This document shows, in pieces, positions 25,701 to 43,607 of a DNA stretch of 64,000 bases. Numbering within the stretch: position 1 is the first letter of the stretch; every line of letters starts with the position of its first letter. The stretch is from Siniperca chuatsi (taxonomy: Eukaryota > Chordata > Actinopteri > Centrarchiformes > Sinipercidae). Where the stretch lies: contig NC_058042.1 of NCBI RefSeq assembly GCF_020085105.1, positions 16,972,001-17,036,000 on the forward strand. The letters are read 5' to 3'. A program made the translations under genes and the position numbers. The notes beneath the pieces were generated by a model. It was given only the letters and a program-made list of their open reading frames with translations, had not been told where the DNA came from and did not search any database.

Positions 25701-26489
25701 CTCTTTATTGTCCAGTTAAAAATAAATGACTGAATTACTTAATAACCATTTCAAAGGCTCTCTAGGTCCTCAGTACAGATGTGCAAGAATTCACTGTAAT
25801 AGATTAATAATTGTCTTTCAGTTGAACCATATTGTGAAATGACAGTATTGTGATATCTTAATACACTGTCTATTGTCAAAACTGATGACCAAGTAAACTT
25901 TTTAAACAAAATGAGGTATAAAACATAAGGAAAATAAAAAGAAAAGTTTACATTACAATGAATTAAGTAAGTTCAGCCATAGTCTTCAAGTTCACCTAGT
26001 CTCAGGTTCTGCTAATTGTCCTTCCATTTCATTTCAATGCAGTTGAAATAAATGTACTAATATTTTTACCAGCTGAACTACAACTGAACATGAAAGTGTG
26101 CTTGCATATGAAAAGCACAAAGAAACGTGGAATGTTAAACTTGCATTAGAAAACATCTCCTCTATTATGTCATTAGTGTGTATTGATAGCACTGTAAATG
26201 TGAAGCTTGTAAACTCATTGTGACCAGCTTTTGCTGCTCCCTCCTTGCAGAATGCGGCCAGCTGATGAACACTCCTGGAAACACACTGTCGGATCAGATT
26301 ATAGCCATCAGCCAGTCTGGTCAGAACCAAAGAGAGAGTGACGCGCACATCCAGTCCCTGCTCAGCCAGTCCCTGTCTCAGTCTGGGTCTGTGCAGAACA
26401 GCATGAGTGCCTCTCAGAACATGGAGAAGATTGACGACCTGCTGGTTAGCCTGCAGGAGTCGGGCAGCAACTTAACTCGTTCATACTAA
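12239..26489 (+). CDS. nfat5: Nuclear factor of activated T cells 5 (TonEBP), 5'-partial, 12 coding exons
   Basis: A Rel-homology transcription factor that activates osmoprotective genes under hypertonic stress. Exons: 12239-12364, 14862-15489, 16704-16890, 18371-18561, 18886-19058, 20849-20983, 21088-21140, 21937-22069, 22730-22804, 23044-23147, 23390-25196, 26251-26489. All have AG/GT borders and the phases join without a stop, giving about 1,283 residues (human is about 1,530). Landmarks in order: the [11 protein letters not shown] segment; a basic nuclear localisation signal ([16 protein letters not shown]) in the second listed exon; the Rel-homology region from the third to the eighth exon; two SUMO-type motifs (VKKE, VKRE); a long glutamine-rich region; and the conserved end [12 protein letters not shown]. 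The first coding exon, which carries the N-terminal export signal in mammals, is missing from the window. Teleosts may keep two nfat5 copies; which one this is cannot be told. Confidence 0.97.
15761..15880 (+). repeat. Interspersed repeat ('gctgcaac...attaatcg' family), truncated
   Basis: Reads acagctgcaaccattagtcgac, gtcgatagacagaaaattaatcagcaattgtttt and attaatcgtttttcaagcaaaatgcc, then breaks off. It lies in an nfat5 intron. Confidence 0.6.
17860..18185. repeat. Possible degenerate transposon-derived repeat
   Basis: Starts near gggctcgtgaagagtaggcggacccagatgcagaacacgg and is rich in short direct motifs such as aacaggt and gaacag. The 'gacccagatgcagaacac' block resembles the edge of fish retroelements I recall. 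It lies in an nfat5 intron. Low certainty. Confidence 0.3.
19646..19708. repeat. (TG)31 microsatellite
   Basis: The longest TG tract in the window, in the nfat5 intron before the 20849 exon. Confidence 0.97.
23390..25196 (+). other. nfat5: nfat5 large glutamine-rich transactivation exon
   Basis: One 1,807-base exon encodes about 602 residues of low-complexity Gln, Pro and Ser sequence, matching the large penultimate exon of vertebrate NFAT5. Glutamine runs occur around 23825-23945, 24095-24133, 24420-24445 and 24654-24670. They are written with mixed CAG and CAA codons, with CAA interruptions. A short hydrophobic unit recurs between the runs (LFQQA, LFQKAS, LFQNT, LFQNIS, LFSQAS, LFMPQS, MFASQ, LFQTA, LFLFG). 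Similar LF units are present in the human protein. The exon ends one base into a codon that continues at 26251. Confidence 0.93.
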
Positions 26490-28493
26490 CCTTCATACAG
26501 GTTCACGGATTTGTCTTTTGATTTTTTAGTGATAATATCTGGAATAATTGTAAAATGTAGGCAAAATAGTCAAAATACTGTCTGTTGATAAGTACACGCA
26601 GTAGAATTTTTGTGAATGCATCATGAAGTTTGAGACAAACTGAACATTATGTACTTATTTCTGATCACCAAGTATGTTTCTGCCCTACCAAGACATTATT
26701 TGGTTTTCTTTAAGATTTATTAGGAAAGAGTAGTGAAGGCGAACTAAACATTGTGAAGAGCTGCTGGCCTTGCTGAGCCTGAGTCTCTTCCACCTAAAAG
26801 GTCCTTGTGATTGTTCTCCAGAGTGGCATGAAATTATTATTAAGGACAAATGGGACAAATTAATATCCAGACAGTGAACTAGGAATTTGGTATGGAATTT
26901 AGTGGGCTGGCCAAGAAAAGTGAATGTCTCTTATTGATTTCATGACTGACTGACTGACTCCACATTGTTAAAACATGCATGTGCAAGATGACATGGACTC
27001 CAGGCGAGAACAGACAGATTGTCATCACTGTTCTGTGACAGAATCAGCATTTGGCCCTTTCCTTCAACTTTTCCTCCAAAAGTGCAGTAACTTAATGTTT
27101 TGAAGTTTTGTGTATATCTATAGATAGATTGTCAGTGATGTTATTTGCAACATCTGTCAGTTCTCGTGGTGTTTTCTAAAGTGTTCTCCAAAGTGTTTAG
27201 TGGTTTCCATGAATGGTGTTCCCTTTAATACTTCTTTTGTATTTTTTGTTGCGTTGAGGGCGGAGTGTGTGGTACAGCAGGAACGGTTGGACAGACTGTG
27301 GCATGTATGGTTGAATACATCCGACGTCGAAGGTAGCCACTGTTGACATGGTTTGAAATTATTTTCACCCAACGGTGCAGAAAGTGTATTGAAAGAAGGT
27401 TAGAGAAATGAGAGGTAGAACAGCAGAAATGAATAGAAACGTTTTCTACACTCATTTGATGTGTAGTCACAAACAAGTATCTATCATATATGTGGGTGCT
27501 TATTATTTCAATGTTTTAGCAGTTAGTTTGCACCAGATAATATAAATAAATTCACTCTAGCTGTCTCTGATAGCCCTCAAAGTGGCTTTCATTAATGATA
27601 TGATATAGAAATAAACTGCTCAGAAGATGTATAACTAAAGGCATTTTTTGCTATCTACAAAAGACCTGGCTAAATTAGGTCTAGTCTTGTGTTTGGTACC
27701 TGTTTGGTACAGTAATATCAGTAAAAGAATATTTGTAGTTCAGCCAACAGCTGTGCATTGAAGATGGTCACCTCCAGCTGTGAAACATATCTTCCAATAT
27801 TAGATACTTTGCCATCTTCACCACAGTGTACAGATAGCACTTTGCGATATAGGTAAGCAAACATGTTCAGGCTAACATTTAGTCTGTATTCATCAAAACC
27901 AAACTGTGTCAGTTTGCTACTTTGTAGAACAGATTCTCCTTTTAATACATTACAAAGAGGCAAATCTTTTAAGAAAGTTTGGTGGTAGAAATATAACAAA
28001 TATTGGCTGAGACTTTTTTTTACATGTATATTCAGCACTTTACGATGCTGTTCTTTGTGACCACTTAACTCATCGAGGGTACAGTACAGTCCCACAAGAG
28101 GTGGTGGTGGGGTGGGGGTGGGGGGTTCCAGCCGCCTCTTTCTCATTGTTTACAGTAAAGAAGATACATTTTTAACATGCACATGGATCGGAAATTATTG
28201 TCATTACTGTCCTGTGTTTCCATGGCAACATTTGAGAAGTGGAGCAGACTCGAAAATATATCTCCAGTGGAATTCCTTTTAAGCCAGTATCATTAAATTT
28301 ATCATGCATTAAGTTACTATATACTTTTTTTTTTCCTATTGGTTAAAAATGTCGTTTAATGGTCTGGATTTTGTAACATAACAGTGCATCTCATTGCCCG
28401 CCATGTTACAACTATCATTATTCATTCCCACAACCTAATATATTATTTATTCCTTAAAACAAGCTTACAAATCTGGACAAATGAGGAAAAATG

Positions 28494-28575
28494 TGGATCA
28501 CGACATTTTTATTCAAATAATGTAATTTCAGTTGGCATATAACTCTTATTTAAATGCATCTACAGTAGAGAGAGT
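28494..28575 (+). repeat. 82-bp direct repeat, copy 1
   Basis: An 82-base segment identical, base for base by eye, to 29751-29832 in the same orientation, 1,257 bases away. It begins with tggatcacgac, ends with gtagagagagt and is AT-rich. The flanks differ on the left. On the right a short gtaatata block is shared after a small indel. Confidence 0.95.
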
Positions 28576-29750
28576 AGAATGTAATATAGTATATTATTAT
28601 TGTTGTTGTCATAAGGGTTAGATCATTATGTGTTTTATGTCATTTTGATGTCATCATTCTGCGTCAGGCACGCATGAACTGGAATAGTATTCTTAAACCA
28701 GCTAGAAAAGAGCCTTTTTTACCAGTTTTATTAATGTGATGGATTTAGTGAATGTTGAGGAGAAGCAATAGCTTGTTGGCTATAGCTGTACATTATACAT
28801 CTCATTAAGGTTAACGTATTAACCTGTAGGAACAGAGTCCATTTTACATGTTTTCTTCTAAATGCAAACTGTACAAGTTCTAAAGGCTCATTGTCTTCGT
28901 CTGCAGTTGGCCAGTGGCCTCAGTACCAAAGTTTGACTCGAATCTGGCTTTGCATAAATCCTGATGACAGGCCAGTTTTATGGCTCGTGGGCTTTTCTTT
29001 TTTCTGACTTGCAAGTTAACTTTAAGACAATATTTTTGCCTTCTAAACATACAGATTTCATTATTAGTCACGATGTCCTGCTGCCACACTTTTCTTTCTT
29101 ATTGTTTTGTTGATTTTGGCAAACAAAAAAAAAAAAAATCAAGTTTGTGTCATGTTTAGTTTCACTGTAAGTGTATGCATGAACAAGGGGCTGGTCTCTG
29201 ATGGTGACAGAATTAGCTCAGTTTTATGCCTCAGTTGTTGTCTTGTTTTCTCTGTACAGTTTATTAGAAACACATAAACACCGTTACATTTTATACACTT
29301 TAAAATCAGAAACAGCTGTATGTTTTTTTGATGGAGATTATGTAAACTTGACTAATGTGATTTGTGGAACTACGGTGCGTCAGTTTGAGCAGTCTGAGTG
29401 GTTTTTAAAGGGACCCTACTCCTGAAGGAAACCTGACTTTGGAGAAAAGAGCTATCTGTGATTGGCTTTCTTCAACTCGTGAAATAGAAGAACTAAGATT
29501 TCCAGTTTTGAGTATTTATGATTTAATTTGTTTTTGTTTGTTTTACAAAGTTTAGAAAGACTTTCAGAGAAGCATATCTAATTTATTTGTGTGTTGGTTA
29601 TTATCCAAATCATTTCCCATAATCATAGTTGTGTTCAGATATTTTCTAACTGTACTGTTGACAGCAATGTGATTTGGCCCCCACACCTGCTGATACTGTA
29701 ATTGGCACCTTGTGATGATGATAAATGAGATAGTAAAGTGCTTTGTACAC

Positions 29751-29832
29751 TGGATCACGACATTTTTATTCAAATAATGTAATTTCAGTTGGCATATAAC
29801 TCTTATTTAAATGCATCTACAGTAGAGAGAGT
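29751..29832 (+). repeat. 82-bp direct repeat, copy 2
   Basis: Second copy of the 82-base unit at 28494-28575, with no mismatch seen. Both copies lie in the probable nfat5 3' UTR. No terminal inverted repeat or poly(A) tail marks the unit as a standard transposon or SINE. Confidence 0.95.
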
Positions 29833-32439
29833 TTGTAATATACACATTAATGTACATGACGTGTTTGTTCAGGGCTTATAATTGGACCGGTGGCCCTGTA
29901 GTCTTTTTTGACCAAATAGTTAACAGCAGGGCAAAATGACACCAAACAGTTTTTACTGTCAAAAATCCTTCAACAGGACCAACAAATTTCAGTATTTTTA
30001 CTATGAATATAGTACTGAATGTGATTATACAGCATGGCTGTAAATGTCTCACTTAGATGCAGAATGTTCTTTTATCCACATACTGGGGAGGTAATTACTT
30101 TTTTGAAATTACAGTTTCCTCATTTGTGTATTTACAATGTAACTGGAGATCAGAAATATATATAAGTGTGACTCATTGTACAGTCACTGCTAATTGTACG
30201 GAAAAGAGGGAGATTGTTGATAAAAGTTCTCATATTTCCTTAAGATGCTACAGACTCTAACTTTCTCTGTTTCTTACAATAGAACAAGATGTGGTTTTCT
30301 TTCAACATCACCTGTTAATTTAATACCAACAAATTAAGTCTGCTATCACAGCTGTTCAAATTGTTACATTTTACCTAAAATGTGACTTTAGACACTAGTA
30401 GATATTGTACATGTTCCTTGAGGAGATGTTTTAGTAGCGACCAGATAGATGTTTTACCAGTTTTGCCTGTTTAATACTCTGCTGGTTCTGCCAGTGATGA
30501 TTAGTCCTCATTAATTAGAATGTTTTAAGCCATAAGACTTTAAATGTACTTTAAATGCTCGACAACAGTGACCAGATAAATGCGGTTGTGGTTGATAAAT
30601 GTGTTGTGCAATTTCTGTCATGCATCTAACGTACTGAAGTATCCATTGCATTTATGTTATACAACGTAGATGCAGGCAAATTTTCTCTGAAACTGCTATG
30701 CAGCTAATATACTGTAAATGTAGATCTGTTAGTTTTTGAATATATATTTTTCTAAATAGCCTCTCCAAAGTAGAAAACCAAAGTAGATGTTCTTTCTATT
30801 ATTTATGTTGCTTGTTGAAATGTTTTCTGATGCTTTGAGCGCTGCCTGAAACCGATTTATAAATCTTTTAGTCAGTTAAAATGCAATTTCCTCTTCTCAA
30901 CAACCATCTCAGACATGGGATTGTTTTTGGGTGAAACAAGGGTCACTAATTGTTTGTCATTCTTCTTTATTCCCTTCTTGCTTGCAGGGTTTATGTGGAG
31001 GTTTGTGTTGCATCCAGGTTTACTGTTTACTGGTGCAGTGGTTCCTAATCTTTCTGATTTCTCTCAGGGCCTCTGAGTTACCAGGATGCCATGTCGTTCT
31101 CACACGTCTTCTTATTCACACCAGTAAACATCAATGCACAATAGATATGTTTTGTCCTGGAATTTAGGAATAATGATAAATGACAAATTCTGTAATTTGT
31201 TCCTTATTTGATCTGAGTCTGATATTATTATTCTCTGCACTTCTGTAACATCTTTAAAGTCTCTTCACTCCGAACACAAGTGAACCACTCTTCTAGTAAA
31301 CAGCCTATTTTTGGTCCTGGAAATAGCAAGGGGTAAATTTCGCCTTTTTGTTTCTAACCATGTGAACAACATGTGTCAAATAATCACCCTTGGGGGGCCT
31401 CTATATATTTGGCTTTTGTTGGGATGTTTTTATTCTCTTGCAATTAAATTTCTGTAAACTTGCTGCTATCTGTATTAAACATATATACTTTAAATATTAG
31501 ACCTGTGAGCTTTCATTTCATGTTTTTTGGTGTAAGCTACTGCACAAGAATACGTGGGCCACGGGATGAGGATACACATGGATTCAAAAATGTATCTTCT
31601 TATTTTTAGCTTGTGTGCAGCTCTTTTTTTAAATGGATACTTAAAGCATATACTTAACATGATTTAAACACGTCAAGGGCAGTTCAACAATCTGTAGAAA
31701 AAGTGTTTATCCCATTGACTTTTCTTGCTTTTGTAGCCTCCGCTCCACCTGATAAATTATCGTACATAAGGGTGTCATTACAGACTAAATGTAGAAAGTA
31801 AAGGTTAAAATCAAAGAACACATGTATGCTCAGTCTAACAACTTCTTTTTAGCAATGTGGCTCTATGTAGAAAAGGAAATATTGATTTAAAGGAAGACCA
31901 TGTCAGTCTGTCCAACTCCCCAATCTTTGATCAGTGCTGCTGTCAGGTCAAATTTTCCTGTTGACCAGCACTTTGTTTTATATGTGTCAAAAACAAATGG
32001 CCAGAATTCTGTGAATTTTACTGTAATAATTCATGGTCCTTGGGGATGAATGGTGTTTTTTTAGTGACCCTGTGACCTCTCCTGTAGTGCCACCATCAGG
32101 ACAAACATTAGCCTACATGTTTTTGGTTTTCCCCCCACTACTATATAAAGATCATGCTGTTTTAATGGCAGTTGTGAAAATTGCAGCCCCTAGGGTCCAC
32201 CATAGACTGTATATATCTTTATATACAGTCCACCTGCATACATTCTTAAATAGTCCAATCTGCTCTCACAAGTGCTGTTTCCCAATTTAGGCTCTGAACC
32301 TTCAATCAATGTTGCCTTGGCTGCATGTTGTTGATCCATATTGCAGTTTTAGCTTTTTTGTTTTTTCTCAAAAACTGCTGTAGGGTGTTTTAGTCAAGTA
32401 TTATTCCCTTAGTCTTTAAAGTAAACAGATTTTCGACAG

Positions 32440-32520
32440 TCACCCAAACGCACCATCGAGTTCTCGCGTTTTTGCGACGCGTGCGCTTCCGTTGATCTTT
32501 CCGGGCGCAGCATTTACAAC
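32440..32520 (+). promoter_or_regulatory. kars1 promoter and 5' UTR
   Basis: A short CpG-containing stretch, unlike the AT-rich surroundings, immediately before the kars1 start. It includes tcgcgtttttgcgacgcgtg and an ETS-like tttccgggcg. The start codon sits in acaacATGG, a strong Kozak context with A at -3 and G at +4. No TATA box is evident, as usual for housekeeping genes. The transcription start is not resolved. Confidence 0.55.
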
Positions 32521-40373
<7,853 letters not shown>

Positions 40374-41345
40374 TGACATGACCCCTGACCTCTCGTGCTG
40401 GAGCCTTTTACCTCACTGTGGTCATCAGTGGAGCCTGCAGGTTTTGTGTGTTATCAATATTATTGTTTGTTTGATCCTTGTTGTCATTAAGGGAAATCAT
40501 CTTGTCTCAGTTACATGGTCAACAATTTCTTACATTTCTGCGATCACATTTGCTGTGTCTTCCTCGTTTGACTGTAAGGAGACATTTTAATCCTTATTGT
40601 CATCCAGACAGTAAATGTGACAGTGTATTTGATCAGGAAGTCATGTTGTATGTAGACCTGGATGAAATATTTTTGAATATACCTAGAGATTCTTCAAGGG
40701 GTGCTTGATCCTGGCTACCAAATACACAGAGGAGTTACACCACATAATAACAAAACTCTAGCACCTTTCAATGTTTTAAGTGTTCTCAGAATATTCATCT
40801 ATTTTTACCAGGTCTGCTAGAATTCCTTGTCTGAGAGTTTTCAAGATTGTTTCCACAATATTCCTCTGCCAAGAAGTTTAAACATAGGTATGTCTGAATA
40901 AATTGCATATGACTCTACATTTTGCATTCTCTTGTGATGTTTGTTGTCTGTTTTACAGAACAAAATTCAAAGATAAGCAGCTCCTTAACCCCTGAAAGAT
41001 TATATTTTAAAAACTTTTTTCACACGATTGGAAAGATCATCAAGGGCTCTGTAGAAATGTAATATTTTTAACTTAGATTTCAGGTTTCCACTATAATCAA
41101 ATTGGATATCACCATGGAGCATGCAGTACTGTATTTTTGATGAATTTCAAAATGTGCAGAGTGGATCTATGTGTCCAGCACATATTGTTTATGTTGAGCC
41201 ATCACTGGGTTTTTTCACCAGTATCTTGAATGAATAAGGTCGAAGTGTCATAAAAATGGGTTGAGTGGATTCAATTATGGTGATGTAACCTGTCAACAGT
41301 AACCTGTCACAGAATACGATTATAGGATTATGGTGATTTTGAGGG
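40374..41345. other. kars1 3' UTR and convergent spacer
   Basis: The kars1 3' UTR occupies about the first 540 bases. The remainder up to the stop of the minus-strand exon is AT-rich. I could not find a clear poly(A) signal for the minus-strand gene. No other feature is seen. Confidence 0.5.
40897..40902 (+). terminator. kars1 poly(A) signal
   Basis: A canonical AATAAA about 520 bases after the kars1 stop, followed by a T- and GT-rich stretch (cttgtgatgtttgttgtctg) that fits a downstream element. It is the only canonical signal seen between the stop and the convergent exon. Confidence 0.6.
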
Positions 41346-41821
41346 TCACTGATTTAGCTGCTGCCAGCTCTCCTCATCACTGGATCCTTGGGTTAGAGTG
41401 TACTCACCTGCAGGCTTGGCCTTGTGTGTTGTTAGGATGTCCTTGATGGTATGTTGAGGGATGAATCTTAGGAATGCAGGGTCTTTTCTCACCAGCCACT
41501 TCCTCACCTGGATTGATGTGCCAAATGTCCTCATAAGGCTGCTCTGGAGAAGCACCGCGGCTTTCCTGATGTTGCAGGGAGGAGGAGGGAAGTTTTTATC
41601 CACAGAGACACTGAGGAGTCTCCTCAGGATCTCTAGAGTCACAGCAGCACTCATATACAGACAGAGCATCAGCAGTTGTTGCTGGTCCAGCTGAGCACCA
41701 GTGGAGCTCCTCCGTGGTTTGAGCCTCAGCATCAGCTTGACGAGCAGATCCTCCACCAGCTCACTGCTGACAGTGACTGTAGCAGGGAGAGCTAGCTGGG
41801 AAATAACATGTTTGAGAGGAG
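41346..41821 (-). CDS. Unidentified 3'-terminal coding exon
   Basis: The minus strand is open for about 158 codons from a good splice acceptor (tatgctggtccacag, exon base 41821) to a TGA at 41346-41348. The reading enters in phase 1. The peptide is Leu-rich and looks helical (LVEDLLVKLMLRLKPRR, LLMLCLYMSAAVTLEILRRL), then VRKWLVRKDPAFLRFIPQH, and ends in an acidic tail (QGSSDEESWQQLNQ). That composition and the long open frame suggest real coding sequence, but I do not recognise the family. The intron side of the acceptor is made of an interspersed repeat seen also at 42849-43396. No upstream exon was found on the minus strand before gcsh. It may be the last exon of a gene whose other exons lie inside gcsh introns, or a relic. 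Confidence 0.5.
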
Positions 41822-41829
41822 CTGTGGAC

Positions 41830-41905
41830 CAGCATAAAATGGAAATACTTAAGTAAAGTACAACTACCTCAAAATTGTAGTTAAATACAGTACTTGAGTA
41901 CAAGA
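41830..41905 (-). repeat. Fragment of the 'acttgagtattt' interspersed repeat
   Basis: Read on the minus strand this is gtactcaagtactgta...ttttgaggtagttgtactttacttaagtatttcc, closely matching the left part of the element at 42849-43396 and a repeat type I know to be abundant in percomorph genomes. It abuts the splice acceptor of the exon at 41346-41821. Confidence 0.65.
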
Positions 41906-42485
41906 TGTTTCTGGCACTACGATTAGAGGAAAAGGGCAACATAATGGAAAGATGCTGAGGCTGCAATCAGAGCAGACTAAATAAGTGAGCTCAAGTGATA
42001 AGTCTGTGGGTTTGTCACTACAAGTGACCCCTTTCACATTTTTTTCCATTGATAATATAGAAATATTGATTAGCGCAGCTTTAACTAAATACCTAAAATG
42101 GTTAATTACAATTATAAAAGAGTTTTGAACAGTTTTCAAATGTTTCCTGAAGGGATCTGTGCCATGTACATTAAGTTTTTCTCAATAAGAGGCACTGCTT
42201 GATGACTGTCTGTTCAAGCACTAACAGCAGGATATTGTAGAATGAGGCACGGGTGTGTCACAGCTAATATGGTCATTTTTCAGTAAGCTGTAATATATCA
42301 GAAAATATTGTAATAATGTGGCTTGTCAATGTTTGTTTTCGAAGAGGCGAAGAAGAAGATTAATGCTTTACTGGAAGTGTTTTCAAACAACATTTTTTAC
42401 TTTCTGGTTGGTTTGGCAAATGTACATCTGGTTACACCCAATTGGTTGAAGTGCAGCACACAGCCACTTCCCTGAACTTTACTAT

Positions 42486-42557
42486 GGTAACCATTCTGGA
42501 CTGTCTCCACACAGTGGAGGAGACAGTCCGGAAGAGTTGTCTGAAACACTGGTTACC
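42486..42557. repeat. Nested inverted repeat (hairpin)
   Basis: The inner arms ggactgtctccac and gtggaggagacagtcc pair with a three-base bulge, extended outward by ttcYgg/ccggaa. The outer arms ggtaacca and tggttacc also pair, with an unequal insertion on the right side. It could be a small MITE remnant or a hairpin RNA. No mature-miRNA homology was recognised. Confidence 0.5.
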
Positions 42558-42848
42558 CTCTCTTAATTTGTATGCATGACCTTACATGTGAAATATGGAC
42601 ACACTGAGGTGTTGTGGAATGTCTGCACTGATTGTGTATACAATAATGATACTGTGGCTCAATTTGACCTGGGTGCTTTTATGTACATGAACAGTTGTAC
42701 AGACACAAAATAAATATGTGTCTGTGAAATATATTGTTAGAACTGGTTTATTGGCCAGTCAGGGTAGACATTAGCTGCCCTACAATTTTCAGTGCTGCAA
42801 CAGATTTTTCCAAAGACATATATGTTTGTTTATAAATGTATTCATTTG

Positions 42849-43396
42849 CAGTGGAGGAAAGTAAGGTTTAGGTACTACTTTACTTGAGTATTTGAATTTT
42901 CTGTTACTTTAAACTTCTACTTTGCCTATATTTCAGAGGAAGATATTATACTGTTTACTCCCTTACATTTATCAAACAGCTACAGTTACTAGTTACTTTA
43001 CACATTTAGGTTTTACATGCAAAACATACGATCATCTTATAAAATGATGCATTGTTGTAGATTTTAACTACCCAGCAGCAGTATATAAAATACGTATAAT
43101 TAGCTCTACCTCTACCTGCTACAACATTAACATGCTCCTTACATGTTAATGCATTAAAATTAATATTCAAATAATATAAAATATATAATAAAACAACAGT
43201 CTGAAAGGGGAATTTCTGTATAACAAGTACTTTTACTTTTGATACTTTGTACATTGTGTTGCTAATACTTCTATAGGCTACTTTTACTCAAGTTGTATAA
43301 TATTTTAATGCAGGACCTTTACTTGTATTTGGACAGTTGGGTAGCCTATTGCTGCTTTTACTTAAGTAGAGGATCTAAATACTTTTCCAGACACTG
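42849..43396 (+). mobile_element. Non-autonomous DNA transposon, probably hAT-type, full length
   Basis: The ends form imperfect terminal inverted repeats: cagtggaggaaagta on the left and tacttttccagacactg on the right. The flanks ttcatttg and ttaatttg look like an 8-bp target-site duplication with one mismatch, which fits hAT elements. The interior has the acttgagtatttgaattttctgttact and gcaggacctttacttgta blocks typical of this percomorph repeat. It encodes no protein. Confidence 0.65.
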
Positions 43397-43480
43397 TTAA
43401 TTTGTTATAATTAACACCTGAAAAAGTCTGTAATAGTTCAATATCAAGTTTTAGACGGACACACACTTGGTTTTGAACCT

Positions 43481-43607
43481 GAGCTAAGCTCACCCTCCTC
43501 CTCCCGGCCACCACCCCCAGCGGGAACCCGCAAACAGTGGGATGGTGCGCGCACCCGCGGTCAAGTGTATCGACACACACACACACACACACACACACGG
43601 AGTGAAG
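43481..43607 (+). promoter_or_regulatory. gcsh promoter and 5' UTR with a (CA)13 tract
   Basis: A GC-rich stretch (ccggccaccacccccagcggg, gtgcgcgcacccgcggt) marks the promoter. It is followed by an uninterrupted CA repeat at 43573-43598 that ends only nine bases before the gcsh ATG. The tract is therefore probably in the 5' UTR. No TATA box is seen. Confidence 0.55.
43573..43598. repeat. (CA)13 microsatellite in the gcsh 5' UTR
   Basis: Uninterrupted CA tract ending nine bases before the gcsh start codon. Confidence 0.95.

Larger units (their letters stand above)
26490..32440 (+). other. nfat5 3' UTR and spacer before kars1
   Basis: AT-rich sequence between the nfat5 stop and the kars1 promoter. 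Mammalian NFAT5 has a very long 3' UTR, so several kilobases here are probably transcribed; the true end is not visible. AATAAA signals occur at 27545-27550 and 27610-27615, and ATTAAA near 31443. A perfect 82-bp direct repeat lies inside (28494 and 29751). A 142-codon ORF on the opposite strand (27718-28146) is not recognised and is probably chance. Nothing else could be assigned. Confidence 0.55.
41822..43480. other. Spacer between the orphan exon and gcsh
   Basis: Mostly AT-rich and repeat-derived. It contains a fragment of an interspersed repeat (about 41830-41905), a hairpin (42486-42557) and a full-length copy of the same repeat type (42849-43396). No coding exon is recognised on either strand. 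Confidence 0.55.

Noticed and set aside
27718-28146. 142-codon ORF on the minus strand, antisense to the nfat5 3' UTR
   Set aside because: The Pro-rich start comes from a G-rich simple stretch, the rest resembles no family I know, and no splice sites or poly(A) signal support a gene.
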